Positions 44,686-53,371 of a DNA stretch of 64,000 bases are shown in pieces. The translations under genes were made by a program, and so were the position numbers. Position 1 is the first letter of the stretch. Every line of letters starts with the position of its first letter. The notes beneath the pieces are model-generated. The model searched no databases. It saw nothing but the letters and a program-made list of their open reading frames with translations, and was not told the DNA's origin. The DNA comes from Paradesertivirga superstes (GTDB taxonomy: Bacteria; Bacteroidota; Bacteroidia; Sphingobacteriales; Sphingobacteriaceae): contig NZ_JBBJCN010000002.1 in the NCBI RefSeq assembly GCF_037622515.1, positions 310,001-374,000 of the forward strand. Reading direction: 5' to 3'.

Positions 44686-44934
44686 TGGCTAATATTACTA
44701 TTGAAGAAACACATCATAAAACGTTGTGTTTTGAAATTTAATCATTTATCTGCTACTCTTCAATCTATCTCTGTGAACCGATATAAGAATACCATGCCGC
44801 AACATAAACATTAATTTATCATTTATTTAATAAAAATAATCTGAGATGATCTTTATAGTATCATAAAATCACGGGTTAATATTAAAGCTCAATTTCATTG
44901 CGTTAATTTATATTTCTATATAAATTGAATAGAT

Positions 44935-46137
44935 ATGAAACGATCCGGAAGTGCTGATTTACCTCTTCATTACGGTCATGTACCAACATGGTTGGCAGAA
45001 CGTATGGCAAAACTTGGACTGGCCATTACTGAGACTATAATTTCTGAATATGGGAAAACCGAGGTATTAAGGCGGCTCAGTGATCCTTTTTGGTTTCAAA
45101 GTTTAGGTGCAGTGATGGGAATGGACTGGCACTCTTCAGGAATCACTACATCAGTAATGGGAGCTTTGAAACGGGCAATTAATCCACATTCAAAAGAGTT
45201 CGGCATTTATATTTGCGGCGGTAAAGGAAAATCGTCCAGAGCTACTCCTAATGAATTAAGAGCTATAGCTGAACGTACAGGAGTGGATGCGGATTATCTT
45301 GTAAAATGTAGTAAACTTAGCGCAAAGGTAGATAACACAGCAATTCAGGATGGTTTTCAATTATATATGCACAGCTTTATTGTAAGCGATGAAGGTTTGT
45401 GGACAGTAGTTCAGCAAGGTATGAGTTCGACAAATTCTACCGCCCGGCGCTATCACTGGCATTCTGCCGGATTTGAATCTTTTGTTGAAGAACCGCATAC
45501 CGGAATTTGTGGGATTAACCAGGGGAATATTCTTAATATGGTTGCCAGAGAAGCCAGTCCTTCCAGGATCGGAATCATGAATCTGACCATGGAAATGCCC
45601 AATAAAATGATTGATGAAGCTCAGAATTTAATTCTGCCTTCGCACCATGACGTGCGTTCTAAAGATGTTGATTTAAAAAGGTTAGGAAGCATGTTATGGC
45701 TGGCACACGAAAAGCAACCCGCTGACTTTGAAGAGTTATTGTTGCTGGATGGTATGGGTCCCCGTACACTCCAGTCACTTGCTTTAGTAAGCGAGGTTAT
45801 TTACGGAACTCCTTCGAGATTCAAGGACCCCGCACGTTTTTCCTTTGCTCATGGTGGAAAAGACGGACATCCCTTCCCTGTTCCTGTTAAGGTTTATGAT
45901 GAAACAATCGGTATTTTACAAACAGCTATTGAAAAATCAAAAATTGGAAACTCAGACAAACAACAGGCGATTAAAAAATTAACCGAAATTGCACAGCGGG
46001 CGGAGAAAGATTTTATCCCAAATACAAACTTTGATGAAGTAATACAAAAGGAGCGTGACAATTCATGGAAATATGGTGGAAGAACTGTTTTTGGAAAAGC
46101 TAAACAACCACAAAATAAGCAGTTAAAACTATTTTAA
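44935..46137 (+). CDS. DUF763 family protein
   Basis: 400 residues, MKRSGSADLPLHYGHVPTWL. The family hallmark blocks are present: LADPFWFQSLGAVMGMDWHS-like region (LSDPFWFQSLGAVMGMDWHS), AGFESFVEEPHTGI and FAHGGKDGHPFPVPVKVYD. DUF763 is best known from archaea and thermophiles and occurs in some Bacteroidota; it has been proposed to act on nucleic acids but is uncharacterised to my knowledge. Cytoplasmic. Long upstream gap, so it has its own promoter. Confidence 0.9.
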   Translation: MKRSGSADLPLHYGHVPTWLAERMAKLGLAITETIISEYGKTEVLRRLSDPFWFQSLGAVMGMDWHSSGITTSVMGALKRAINPHSKEFGIYICGGKGKSSRATPNELRAIAERTGVDADYLVKCSKLSAKVDNTAIQDGFQLYMHSFIVSDEGLWTVVQQGMSSTNSTARRYHWHSAGFESFVEEPHTGICGINQGNILNMVAREASPSRIGIMNLTMEMPNKMIDEAQNLILPSHHDVRSKDVDLKRLGSMLWLAHEKQPADFEELLLLDGMGPRTLQSLALVSEVIYGTPSRFKDPARFSFAHGGKDGHPFPVPVKVYDETIGILQTAIEKSKIGNSDKQQAIKKLTEIAQRAEKDFIPNTNFDEVIQKERDNSWKYGGRTVFGKAKQPQNKQLKLF

Positions 46138-46156
46138 ATTCTGGAAGCTGGCCTTC

Positions 46157-47017
46157 TCACTCAATAATTTTAAGAGCCTTTATCATCCTGTTCTTCCCTT
46201 GTAAATCTTTTTTAATTTCGGCTTTAAACCCCGTTTTTTCTAACAATCCAACAGTTTCATCCCCCAGATTTTCATTGATTTCCAGGAACAGGTATCCTCC
46301 CTGCGACAAATAATCTCCTGAGAATTTTGCAATCGCATCATAGAAAATCAGTGGGTTATTATCCGGGACAAATAAGGCATCGTGCGGATCATGATCCAAT
46401 ACATTGGGATGCATATGTTCCTTTTCTCTATGTGTTATGTATGGAGGATTACTCACAATAATATTAAATCCGGAACCGGGGATTTTAAAATTTGCATCTA
46501 GAATATCTCCCTCCAGTAAATTAATTTTTACCTGGTTAAGGATGCAATTTTCATGTGCTACTTTTAATGCATCAATTGAGATATCCATTGCAAAAATTTC
46601 AGATGCAGGAACATTTTTTTTCAAGGCAATTGGTATGCAACCACTGCCGGTTCCAATATCCAAAATTCTGTCAGGTAAAATTCCTTCTTTAATACTGCTT
46701 AGAATCCAGTCAACAAGTTCTTCAGTTTCTGGTCTGGGTACTAAAACCGCTGAATTCACTTTAAAACGCAACCCATAAAAATCAGCCACTCCCAAAACAT
46801 GTTGTACAGGTTTGCCAAATCTGAGCTCATCCAGTATTCGGATAAGGGAAGTTTCCTGGGCGAGTAACAAATCGCGGTTTTTATGAAGATGGTAATAACT
46901 ATTGCTGATATTACAGACATGCTGAACTGCTAAAGAGGCGATAGCTTTAATTTCTTCATGGTCATAAAAGCCCGGCATCTGGTCTAAATATATTTTTTCA
47001 ATTTCTGCGAATGTCAT
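46157..47017 (-). CDS. prmC: Peptide chain release factor N5-glutamine methyltransferase
   Basis: 286 residues. SAM-binding motif ILDIGTGSGCIPIAL, catalytic NPPY in VSNPPYITHRE, VPRPETEELVDW before the Rossmann fold, and the helical N-terminal domain. PrmC methylates the GGQ glutamine of RF1/RF2. It is divergent from ribD, 45 bp apart. Confidence 0.94.
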   Translation of the reverse strand: MTFAEIEKIYLDQMPGFYDHEEIKAIASLAVQHVCNISNSYYHLHKNRDLLLAQETSLIRILDELRFGKPVQHVLGVADFYGLRFKVNSAVLVPRPETEELVDWILSSIKEGILPDRILDIGTGSGCIPIALKKNVPASEIFAMDISIDALKVAHENCILNQVKINLLEGDILDANFKIPGSGFNIIVSNPPYITHREKEHMHPNVLDHDPHDALFVPDNNPLIFYDAIAKFSGDYLSQGGYLFLEINENLGDETVGLLEKTGFKAEIKKDLQGKNRMIKALKIIE

Positions 47018-47062
47018 ACCACCTTTTTTTGGTTTTATCTTAAGGATTCAGCCCCTTAAGAT

Positions 47063-48187
47063 ATGATTTTTGCTAATTTAGCCCTTAATTGCATAACACA
47101 TAAACCTTTAATTTTGTTAGGACACGAAAAATACATGCAGCGTTGCATAGAGCTCGCACAATTGGGAACCGGAAATGTTAGTCCTAACCCAATGGTGGGT
47201 GCTTTAATTGTTCACAATGATATAATTATTGGGGAAGGTTATCATGAAAAATTTGGACATGCACATGCCGAGGTAAATGCTATTAAGTCTGTACTGTCAA
47301 GATATGATGATGCTGAAACACTTTTAAAATCGTCAACTATTTATGTAACTCTTGAGCCCTGTTCTCATTTCGGTAAAACCCCTCCCTGCTCTGACTTAAT
47401 CATCAAACATGGAATCCCGAAAGTAGTAATTGGCAGTTCCGACCCATTTGAAGAGGTAAACGGAAGAGGTGTCCGCAAACTCAAAGAAGCCGGAATCGAA
47501 GTTATATTAGGTGTGTTGAATAATGAATGCAACTTTTTAAATCGCAGATTTTTTACCCGGGTAAAAAAACAGAGACCTTATATTATATTAAAATGGGCAC
47601 AAACTTCTGATCATTATTTTGCACCGGGGAATGGATCGCAGCAATGGATAAGTTCCCCTCCTGCTAAAATACTTACCCATCAGTGGAGAACAGAAGAGGA
47701 TGCTATTCTAGTCGGAAAAAATACAGCTCTCATCGATAATCCTCAATTAAATGTTCGCGAAGTGGATGGTCGAAATCCGGTAAGAATTGTTATTGACCGT
47801 AACCTGGAACTTCCTACCCATTTATATCTTTTTGATTTCAGCCAGGAAACTATAGTATTTAATGCTAAAAAAACTGCTATAGACAGAAACATCAAATATC
47901 TTGAACTGGAAGATTTCGATAACATTCTGCCGCAGCTTATTTGTTATCAATTATTTCTGATGGATATTCAATCAATAATAATTGAAGGTGGCGCCAAAAC
48001 TCTGAATTTATTTATAAACGCTGGCTTATGGGATGAAGCCCGGATATTTACCGCACCTGATAGGTGGGAAAAAGGAATAGAAGCTCCCGAAATACAAGGA
48101 GAAATATTGAATAAACAAAAGATAGGTACCGATACCTTGCAAATCTTAATGCAAACCAGTCCTGATAATAGATCAATAAATAAATAA
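47063..48187 (+). CDS. ribD: Bifunctional riboflavin biosynthesis deaminase/reductase
   Basis: 374 residues. Deaminase domain with zinc motifs HAEVNAI and PCSHFGKTPPC at ~75-115, then the reductase domain with LKWAQTSDHYFAPGNG and DAILVGKNTALIDNP. It performs steps two and three of riboflavin synthesis from GTP. The start is uncertain: the ATG at 47063 gives an unusual 17-residue extension, and family members usually begin close to HEKYMQRC. TTG codons near 47111 or the ATG at 47135 are possible starts. Confidence 0.94.
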   Translation: MIFANLALNCITHKPLILLGHEKYMQRCIELAQLGTGNVSPNPMVGALIVHNDIIIGEGYHEKFGHAHAEVNAIKSVLSRYDDAETLLKSSTIYVTLEPCSHFGKTPPCSDLIIKHGIPKVVIGSSDPFEEVNGRGVRKLKEAGIEVILGVLNNECNFLNRRFFTRVKKQRPYIILKWAQTSDHYFAPGNGSQQWISSPPAKILTHQWRTEEDAILVGKNTALIDNPQLNVREVDGRNPVRIVIDRNLELPTHLYLFDFSQETIVFNAKKTAIDRNIKYLELEDFDNILPQLICYQLFLMDIQSIIIEGGAKTLNLFINAGLWDEARIFTAPDRWEKGIEAPEIQGEILNKQKIGTDTLQILMQTSPDNRSINK

Positions 48188-48201
48188 TTTGCCCATATCT
48201 T

Positions 48202-48549
48202 ATGCCAGTTCTACATTATAAAAACGCCGAAGTTCAGTATCCCGCAAAGGGAATAGAAAGAAGACTCGTGCACCTTGAGAAATTGCTTACCGCTGTTCTC
48301 GACTTCAGCAACGGTCCGCAGTCAGAGCCTGATCCTATGCATTCGCATCCGCATGAACAAACCAGCTACATCGCTGAGGGTGAAGTAATGTTTTTTATGG
48401 AAGGGGAAGAATCTCAGCATTTAAAGCCCGGAGATATGTTCTACGTGCCTTCGAATAAAATGCATTGTATCCAATTACTAACCGAAAAAGCAAGATTAAT
48501 TGATAGCTTTTCTCCGGTTAGGGAAGATTTTATAAAGCCCGTGAGCTAA
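48202..48549 (+). CDS. Cupin-domain protein
   Basis: 115 residues with one cupin barrel: HSHPHEQTSYIAEGEVMFFM (metal-binding His/Glu motif) and LKPGDMFYVPSNKMHCIQLL. Binds a metal in the cytoplasm; it could be a regulator, an isomerase or a dioxygenase-like protein. It starts 14 bp after ribD and is likely in its transcript. Confidence 0.85.
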   Translation: MPVLHYKNAEVQYPAKGIERRLVHLEKLLTAVLDFSNGPQSEPDPMHSHPHEQTSYIAEGEVMFFMEGEESQHLKPGDMFYVPSNKMHCIQLLTEKARLIDSFSPVREDFIKPVS

Positions 48550-48632
48550 AAGATTAAAGGCAATCTGAGTCGATGATTAATGAAAGTTAAAACCTTCCCG
48601 GCAAAATTTTGTCTTTTGATAAAATACATATT

Positions 48633-48923
48633 ATGCAGGCTTTTAAAACCCACTTCCCGATAAAAGGTGTGAGAACCGATATAACGGTGACACCTGTTGA
48701 AGCAAATATGTTCGCTATTGAACTGGAAAGTGCTGATGCTTTCGAAGAAGACCGGAATCCCAGAAAGGAAACAGTTTCCAGTAAGAATCCGCCAAATATG
48801 ATTGTGCAAAAAACAAAATCTCAAGATTGGATCATCCTGGACGAGGGCACCTTTAACCTCAGTCAGGAAGATCTGCAGGAGCTTGGAAAAGCAATTGAAA
48901 GCAACTCGCCGGGATTGTTGTAA
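48633..48923 (+). CDS. Small protein with USP-N-like domain (stand-alone)
   Basis: About 96 residues from ATG 48633 (MQAFKTHFPIKG). Pattern: ITVTPVEANMFAIEL, then W in SQDWIILDEGTFNLSQEDLQELGKAI. This follows the same layout as the N-terminal 80 residues of the universal stress protein at 10046-11128 and, more distantly, the protein at 9561-9917. No signal peptide. Function unknown. It follows the cupin gene in the same orientation. Confidence 0.65.
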   Translation: MQAFKTHFPIKGVRTDITVTPVEANMFAIELESADAFEEDRNPRKETVSSKNPPNMIVQKTKSQDWIILDEGTFNLSQEDLQELGKAIESNSPGLL

Positions 48924-48929
48924 TTTTAT

Positions 48930-49343
48930 TTATAAAAAACTTTTCAGCGCCAGCTCATAGCTTTGTAAACCAAAACCGGTAATGATACCCTTACAGTTTT
49001 TCGCCATTAACGAAACATGGCGATAGTTTTCTCTGGCATAAACATTAGAAATATGCACTTCTACCACAGGTGTATTTATAGCAGCAATAGCATCAGCAAT
49101 ACCGATAGAAGTGTGTGTATAAGCCCCGGCGTTCATTACCACTCCATCAAAATTAAAACCAACTTCGTGTAATTTATTTATCAGTTCTCCTTCTATATTA
49201 CTTTGATAGTAATGCAGCTCAATGGAATTATATTTTCCTTTCAGTTCATTAAAAAATGGTTCAAAACCGCTTTCGCCATAAATTGATTTTTCTCTTGTAC
49301 CAAGGAGATTTAAGTTTGGGCCGTTAATGATTTGTATATTCAT
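48930..49343 (-). CDS. aroQ: Type II 3-dehydroquinate dehydratase
   Basis: 137 residues. Signature GPNLNLLGTRE with Tyr near 23, HYYQSNIEGELI, MNAGAYTHTSI and EVHISNVYARE.YRH. Type II dehydratase of the shikimate pathway (dehydroquinate to dehydroshikimate). Cytoplasmic. Convergent with the small gene at 48633 and divergent from xerD. Confidence 0.95.
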   Translation of the reverse strand: MNIQIINGPNLNLLGTREKSIYGESGFEPFFNELKGKYNSIELHYYQSNIEGELINKLHEVGFNFDGVVMNAGAYTHTSIGIADAIAAINTPVVEVHISNVYARENYRHVSLMAKNCKGIITGFGLQSYELALKSFL

Positions 49344-49391
49344 CGCTTCAAACTTAACTTTTTTTAACTTTATTTACTCTGAAAATTTCAA

Positions 49392-50291
49392 ATGGCCGAC
49401 TGGAACTCAGCATTAAAAGGTTTTAAAAGTTATATACGCTTGGAGCGATCATTGTCTGATAATACCGTGGAGGCCTACTTACGTGATGTTGAGAAACTTT
49501 ATCAGTATACAGAAACCATAGGAAGCAAGTCACCGGATAAAATTGAGACAGAAGATCTGAAAAAATTCATTATCTGGATAAATGAACTGGGGATGCTTCC
49601 ACCCACCCAGTCGAGGGTAATCTCCGGGATAAAAGCTTTTTATAAATATTTAATCATTGAAAATATTATTTCAAATGACCCGGCAATTTTAATCGAGAGT
49701 CCAAAAATTTCCCGGAAACTACCAGACACCTTAAGTATCATTGATATAAATAACCTAATTGCAGCGATTGATCATTCAAAAGCAGAAGGAATGCGAAACA
49801 AGGCTATGCTTGAAGTGCTTTATGGTTGTGGGTTAAGGGTTTCTGAACTCATTAACCTCAAAATATCTAACCTTCACCTGAATATTGAATTCATAAAAGT
49901 TACGGGAAAAGGTGATAAAGAACGTCTGGTGCCTATCGGAGCAGAAGCAGTTAAATACCTGAACATTTACATGAATGAACAACGGGTGCATTTAGATATT
50001 AAGCCCGGAAAAGAGGATTATGTATTTTTAAACCGAAGGGGGGCACCGTTAAGCCGGGTTATGGTTTTTATCATCATAAAAGATCTGGCGCAAAATATAG
50101 GCCTTAAAAAAAACATCAGTCCGCATACTTTTCGCCATTCGTTTGCCACACATTTAATTGAAGGCGGAGCCGATTTACGAGCGGTACAAGAAATGCTGGG
50201 ACATGAAAGTATTACTACCACCGAAATTTACACACATTTAGACAGGGATTTCCTGCGCAATACTATTATTCAATTCCACCCCAGAAGCTGA
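49392..50291 (+). CDS. xerD: Site-specific tyrosine recombinase, XerD-like
   Basis: 299 residues. SAM-like N-terminal domain (1-~100), catalytic domain with Arg149 (YGCGLRVSELI), His245 and Arg248 (SPHTFRHS), His271 (LGHES) and Tyr280 (TTEIYTHL). The length and layout fit a chromosomal dimer resolution recombinase, not a phage integrase, and no attachment sites are nearby. Cytoplasmic. Confidence 0.93.
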   Translation: MADWNSALKGFKSYIRLERSLSDNTVEAYLRDVEKLYQYTETIGSKSPDKIETEDLKKFIIWINELGMLPPTQSRVISGIKAFYKYLIIENIISNDPAILIESPKISRKLPDTLSIIDINNLIAAIDHSKAEGMRNKAMLEVLYGCGLRVSELINLKISNLHLNIEFIKVTGKGDKERLVPIGAEAVKYLNIYMNEQRVHLDIKPGKEDYVFLNRRGAPLSRVMVFIIIKDLAQNIGLKKNISPHTFRHSFATHLIEGGADLRAVQEMLGHESITTTEIYTHLDRDFLRNTIIQFHPRS

Positions 50292-50303
50292 GACTGATTA
50301 TGT

Positions 50304-51614
50304 CTACACCGTTTTCACATCTTTAGTGTCGTAATTTTCTATATCAGTAATATAATTATTTCTGATTAAAAATTCAAAAAGAGGCTTTGCTTCTTCAGAT
50401 ACCGGCATATTACGGGTCGTAACAATTTCATTTGAAACCTTATCCAGATAAGGGTATGCGTATAGTTTTACATTCTTACTAAAAAGATCACTAACATATG
50501 CCAGTAATTCGTCCGTATAATTATCAGGGAAACTTGAGGAATCGAATATCCGTTTAAGGTTAGCAATGTTAGTTGATATTCCCACGCTATTAGGCCTGCA
50601 TCTGGAAAGATACTGAGCTAATTTATGGTTCCTGGTAAAATTCGATACAATTACATTATTTCCGGTAGCGGTAAGCTCTTCTGCCTTTTGTGCAAATTCC
50701 TCCAGATCTTCTGTACTCAACTCTTTTACTTCACCAAGCATATTCGACATCAGCACCTCAATCATCACCACAATATTATTATCTGTAATGTTTTGAGAAT
50801 GTTTGAATTGTTCTACGGCACTATTAAATAGGTCAAAGTTAGGAATTGACTTTTGCTTATACTTAGTCCTTAATATCATGATATCTTTTTTGTAAAGAAG
50901 ATCATTTGACTGACAGGCGCTGGCATTCTTATCAAAGATCGCTGCACTTGAAAATCCTTTGGCTATTAGGTACAAATTGACCAGTCTGTCGTTAGCTTTC
51001 TGAAAAACCGGTCCCCTCAGATTAATAACATCAATTTCTACCGATCCGAGTGAAAGGTTATCGACTAATGACTCTATCATCATTTGTACATCATGCCTTA
51101 AAAAGTATGCTCCGTAAACTAAATTAACACCAATTATTCCCAACACATTTTGCTGTAAGGTCGAATCGCTGTCTAATAAACGAACATGAAAAATAATGTC
51201 ATTTGCCTCGCCCCCTGCGGAAGCCTGAAATCTGACACCCATCCAGCCATGAGGATCGTTGGTTTTATTGAAGTTTAAAGTAGTTACAGTATTAGCAAAG
51301 GCAAAAAAGCTTCTGCCTTTATATTTTTCATCTGTTAATCTTTCGGTAAGGAGTGAAAATTCATGGCTGAGCATTTTTTGTAAACGAGACTTGCTTACAT
51401 ATCGTCCCGATTCCTCGATTCCATAAATAGAATTACTAAAAACCATATCATAAGCCGACATCGTTTTCGCAACCGTTCCCGAAGCCGCCCCGGCAGTGAA
51501 AAAATTACGGGCAACTTCCTGGCCTGCACCTATTTCAGCAAATGTTCCATAAATATTTTCATCCAGATTGATTTTTAATGCCTTTCTTTTTGTTTCAGGA
51601 ATTTCTCTAACCAT
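50304..51614 (-). CDS. Conserved cytoplasmic protein of unknown function
   Basis: 436 residues from ATG 51614, no signal peptide or membrane segment: MVREIPETKRKALKINLDEN. It has GQEVARNFFTAGAASGTVAK, GRSFFAFANTVTTLNF, and GWMGVRFQASAGGEANDIIF, all apparently well-formed globular blocks. I recognise it as a conserved Bacteroidota protein but cannot assign a function; the GAASGTVAK/FANTVTTL pattern does not match a known enzyme motif with confidence. Convergent with xerD. Confidence 0.75.
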   Translation of the reverse strand: MVREIPETKRKALKINLDENIYGTFAEIGAGQEVARNFFTAGAASGTVAKTMSAYDMVFSNSIYGIEESGRYVSKSRLQKMLSHEFSLLTERLTDEKYKGRSFFAFANTVTTLNFNKTNDPHGWMGVRFQASAGGEANDIIFHVRLLDSDSTLQQNVLGIIGVNLVYGAYFLRHDVQMMIESLVDNLSLGSVEIDVINLRGPVFQKANDRLVNLYLIAKGFSSAAIFDKNASACQSNDLLYKKDIMILRTKYKQKSIPNFDLFNSAVEQFKHSQNITDNNIVVMIEVLMSNMLGEVKELSTEDLEEFAQKAEELTATGNNVIVSNFTRNHKLAQYLSRCRPNSVGISTNIANLKRIFDSSSFPDNYTDELLAYVSDLFSKNVKLYAYPYLDKVSNEIVTTRNMPVSEEAKPLFEFLIRNNYITDIENYDTKDVKTV

Positions 51615-51649
51615 GTCCAAACTTACAAAAATTGAAACAAGAGAAATAA

Positions 51650-51687
51650 AAAAAAGCGCTGTTTTCTTCCTAAAACAGCGCTTTTTT
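51650..51687 (-). terminator. Terminator of the Hsp20 gene
   Basis: AAAAAAGCGCTGTTTT and AAAACAGCGCTTTTTT form a perfect 16-bp stem with a 6-nt loop and a T-run on the transcribed side. It follows the Hsp20 stop by ~17 bp. Confidence 0.8.
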
Positions 51688-51703
51688 CGGCCAACAACCT
51701 ATT

Positions 51704-52141
51704 TTATTTGATTGAGATTTCTCTTGTTAATGATTTAGCTTCTTCCTTTTTAGCTACTTTAATAGTTAAAATACCATCAGCATACTCAGCATTAATATTT
51801 TCCTGATCTGCTGTTTCAGGTAAAGTGAATGAGCGTACAAAAGAAGAGTAGCTGTATTCCCGTTTATTGTATCTTTTGCTTTCCTGAGTGTTTTCAGATT
51901 TCTTCTCAGCAGAAATACTTAACACATATTTATCCAGGTTAATTTTAAAGTCTTCTTTCTTTAAGCCGGGTGCAGCTAACTCAATATGAAAATCGTTTTC
52001 AGTTTCAGCAATATTAACTGCCGGAACCTTGGTTGTCAGACGGTCTGAAATAAATGAATCATTAAAAACCGATTCAAAAACATCATTAAATGGGTTTAAA
52101 ACATTGCTTTTACCTCCATTTGAAAATTTCACAAGTGTCAT
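51704..52141 (-). CDS. Small heat-shock protein Hsp20
   Basis: 145 residues with an alpha-crystallin domain at ~40-135 (PAVNIAETENDFHIELAAPG, LKKEDFKINLDKYVLSIS, RSFTLPETADQENINAEYAD, GILTIKVAKKEE). ATP-independent holdase against protein aggregation; cytoplasmic. The start ATG 52141 has an AGGAGG 8 nt upstream, unusually strong for this phylum. A terminator follows. Confidence 0.94.
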   Translation of the reverse strand: MTLVKFSNGGKSNVLNPFNDVFESVFNDSFISDRLTTKVPAVNIAETENDFHIELAAPGLKKEDFKINLDKYVLSISAEKKSENTQESKRYNKREYSYSSFVRSFTLPETADQENINAEYADGILTIKVAKKEEAKSLTREISIK

Positions 52142-52149
52142 TTTTAAAT

Positions 52150-52155
52150 CCTCCT
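52150..52155 (-). promoter_or_regulatory. Strong Shine-Dalgarno site of Hsp20
   Basis: The minus strand reads AGGAGG 8 nt before the ATG at 52141. Only this gene and the USP gene at 11128 carry such a complete site among the genes checked in this window. Confidence 0.7.
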
Positions 52156-52285
52156 TTTAGTTTTTTATTGTTATCTATTCATAAAATATCAAGCTGTATA
52201 CCAAAAACATATTCAGAAAAAAAACGTTAAGGATTAAGTCAGATTGACATTTACTAAGAATTATATACCGACAAAATTTCATTCA

Positions 52286-52732
52286 ATGAACCTAGACCTT
52301 TTTCATTATAAGACATATATTCCTGTTCGTTTTGGAGATCTAAATGCCTTTGGCATTGTAAACAACAATATCTATCTGACTTATTTTGAAATTGCTCATA
52401 CAGAATACTGGAAAAAAATAATTCAGTGGGAAAGTAAATCTAAAGGTCTGATTATCGGAAAAGCAGAAATCAATTATCTTAAGCCCATTGAGTTTAATGA
52501 TGAAGTATATGCTTATGTCAGGACAGCGAGGATTGGCAACTGCAGTTTTGATGTGGAATATGCATTAATTAAATTGAAACCCGAGGGAGAGGTATTGTGT
52601 ACCACCGGCAAAACAGTATGTATATTTTATGATTTTGCCGAAGGTAAGCCTGCCGCTATCCCTGAGGTTCAGCGAGAGAAAATGATTGCTTTTGAGGCAC
52701 TAAGTGAGGAAAACATCTTGTACAAAATGTAA
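52286..52732 (+). CDS. 4HBT/YbgC-type acyl-CoA thioesterase
   Basis: 148 residues from ATG 52286; an upstream reading adds a foreign stretch. Hotdog-fold signature RFGDLNAFGIVNNNIYLTYF with the Asp and Asn expected in the YbgC/FcbC class, then LGEAEINYLKPIEFNDEV-like (GKAEINYLKPIEFNDEV). It hydrolyses acyl-CoA thioesters; the substrate chain is unknown. Its 3' end overlaps the convergent MgtC gene by 33 bp. Confidence 0.88.
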   Translation: MNLDLFHYKTYIPVRFGDLNAFGIVNNNIYLTYFEIAHTEYWKKIIQWESKSKGLIIGKAEINYLKPIEFNDEVYAYVRTARIGNCSFDVEYALIKLKPEGEVLCTTGKTVCIFYDFAEGKPAAIPEVQREKMIAFEALSEENILYKM

Positions 52733-53347
52733 TTGAACAAGCTCTTCATTAAATCTGGCCAAACGCTTTTTGCCGCCGGAAACTTCCAGTACGACGTGCA
52801 TTTTACCTCCCTGTTTGGTAAGCTTCAAACGTTTAAAGTTAAGTTTATGGCCTTTTACAAGCTGTTCCAGATCTACCAGGCTGGTTAATAAATCGTCCTT
52901 GAATGTAATATTAAAGACCTTTCTTGTATAAAAAATATCGAGTAAAACTTCAAGCCAACTGAATAATGAAAGAACTCCGATTATAACAAGAGTTAAAATT
53001 ATAGACAATGTAAAGTTGGCTATGCCAATAAGCATTCCCAAGGATGCAACTACCCATATTACAGACGCAGTAGTTAAACCTTTAACAGAAAGGCCATCCT
53101 TAAATATAACCCCTGCACCTATAAATCCGATTCCGGTTATAATATTCGCTGCAATTCTATCGTCGCTAAGATTACCCGCTTTTTGAGAGACAATAGTAAA
53201 AATGGTTGCTCCGAGGCAAATTAAGATCATGGTCCGGAGACCTGCAGATTTATTTTTATACTCCCGCTCAAAACCAACAATACTACCGCAGATTACCGAT
53301 AAGCCAATTTTAATTAAATCGATGTTAACTAGATCCCAATGCAGCAT
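52700..53347 (-). CDS. MgtC/SapB family membrane protein
   Basis: 215 residues, four to five transmembrane helices. MgtC hallmark GSIVGFEREYKNKSAGLRTM and GFIGAGVIFKDG, VKGLTTASVIWV. C-terminal ~75 residues form an ACT-like soluble domain (LLDIFYTRKVFNITFKDDLL). Inner membrane; linked to magnesium or membrane-potential homeostasis. Convergently overlaps the thioesterase by 33 bp. Confidence 0.9.
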   Translation of the reverse strand: MLHWDLVNIDLIKIGLSVICGSIVGFEREYKNKSAGLRTMILICLGATIFTIVSQKAGNLSDDRIAANIITGIGFIGAGVIFKDGLSVKGLTTASVIWVVASLGMLIGIANFTLSIILTLVIIGVLSLFSWLEVLLDIFYTRKVFNITFKDDLLTSLVDLEQLVKGHKLNFKRLKLTKQGGKMHVVLEVSGGKKRLARFNEELVQLHFVQDVFLT

Positions 53348-53371
53348 CGCAATTTATTTTGTGAACAATCA

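Noticed and set aside
47018..47062. Riboswitch before ribD
   Set aside because: The gap of 45 bp is too short for an FMN riboswitch and no conserved core sequence was seen.
49392..50291. Tyrosine recombinase as integrase of a mobile island
   Set aside because: Its size and motifs fit a housekeeping XerD. No attachment sites, tRNA or phage genes flank it.
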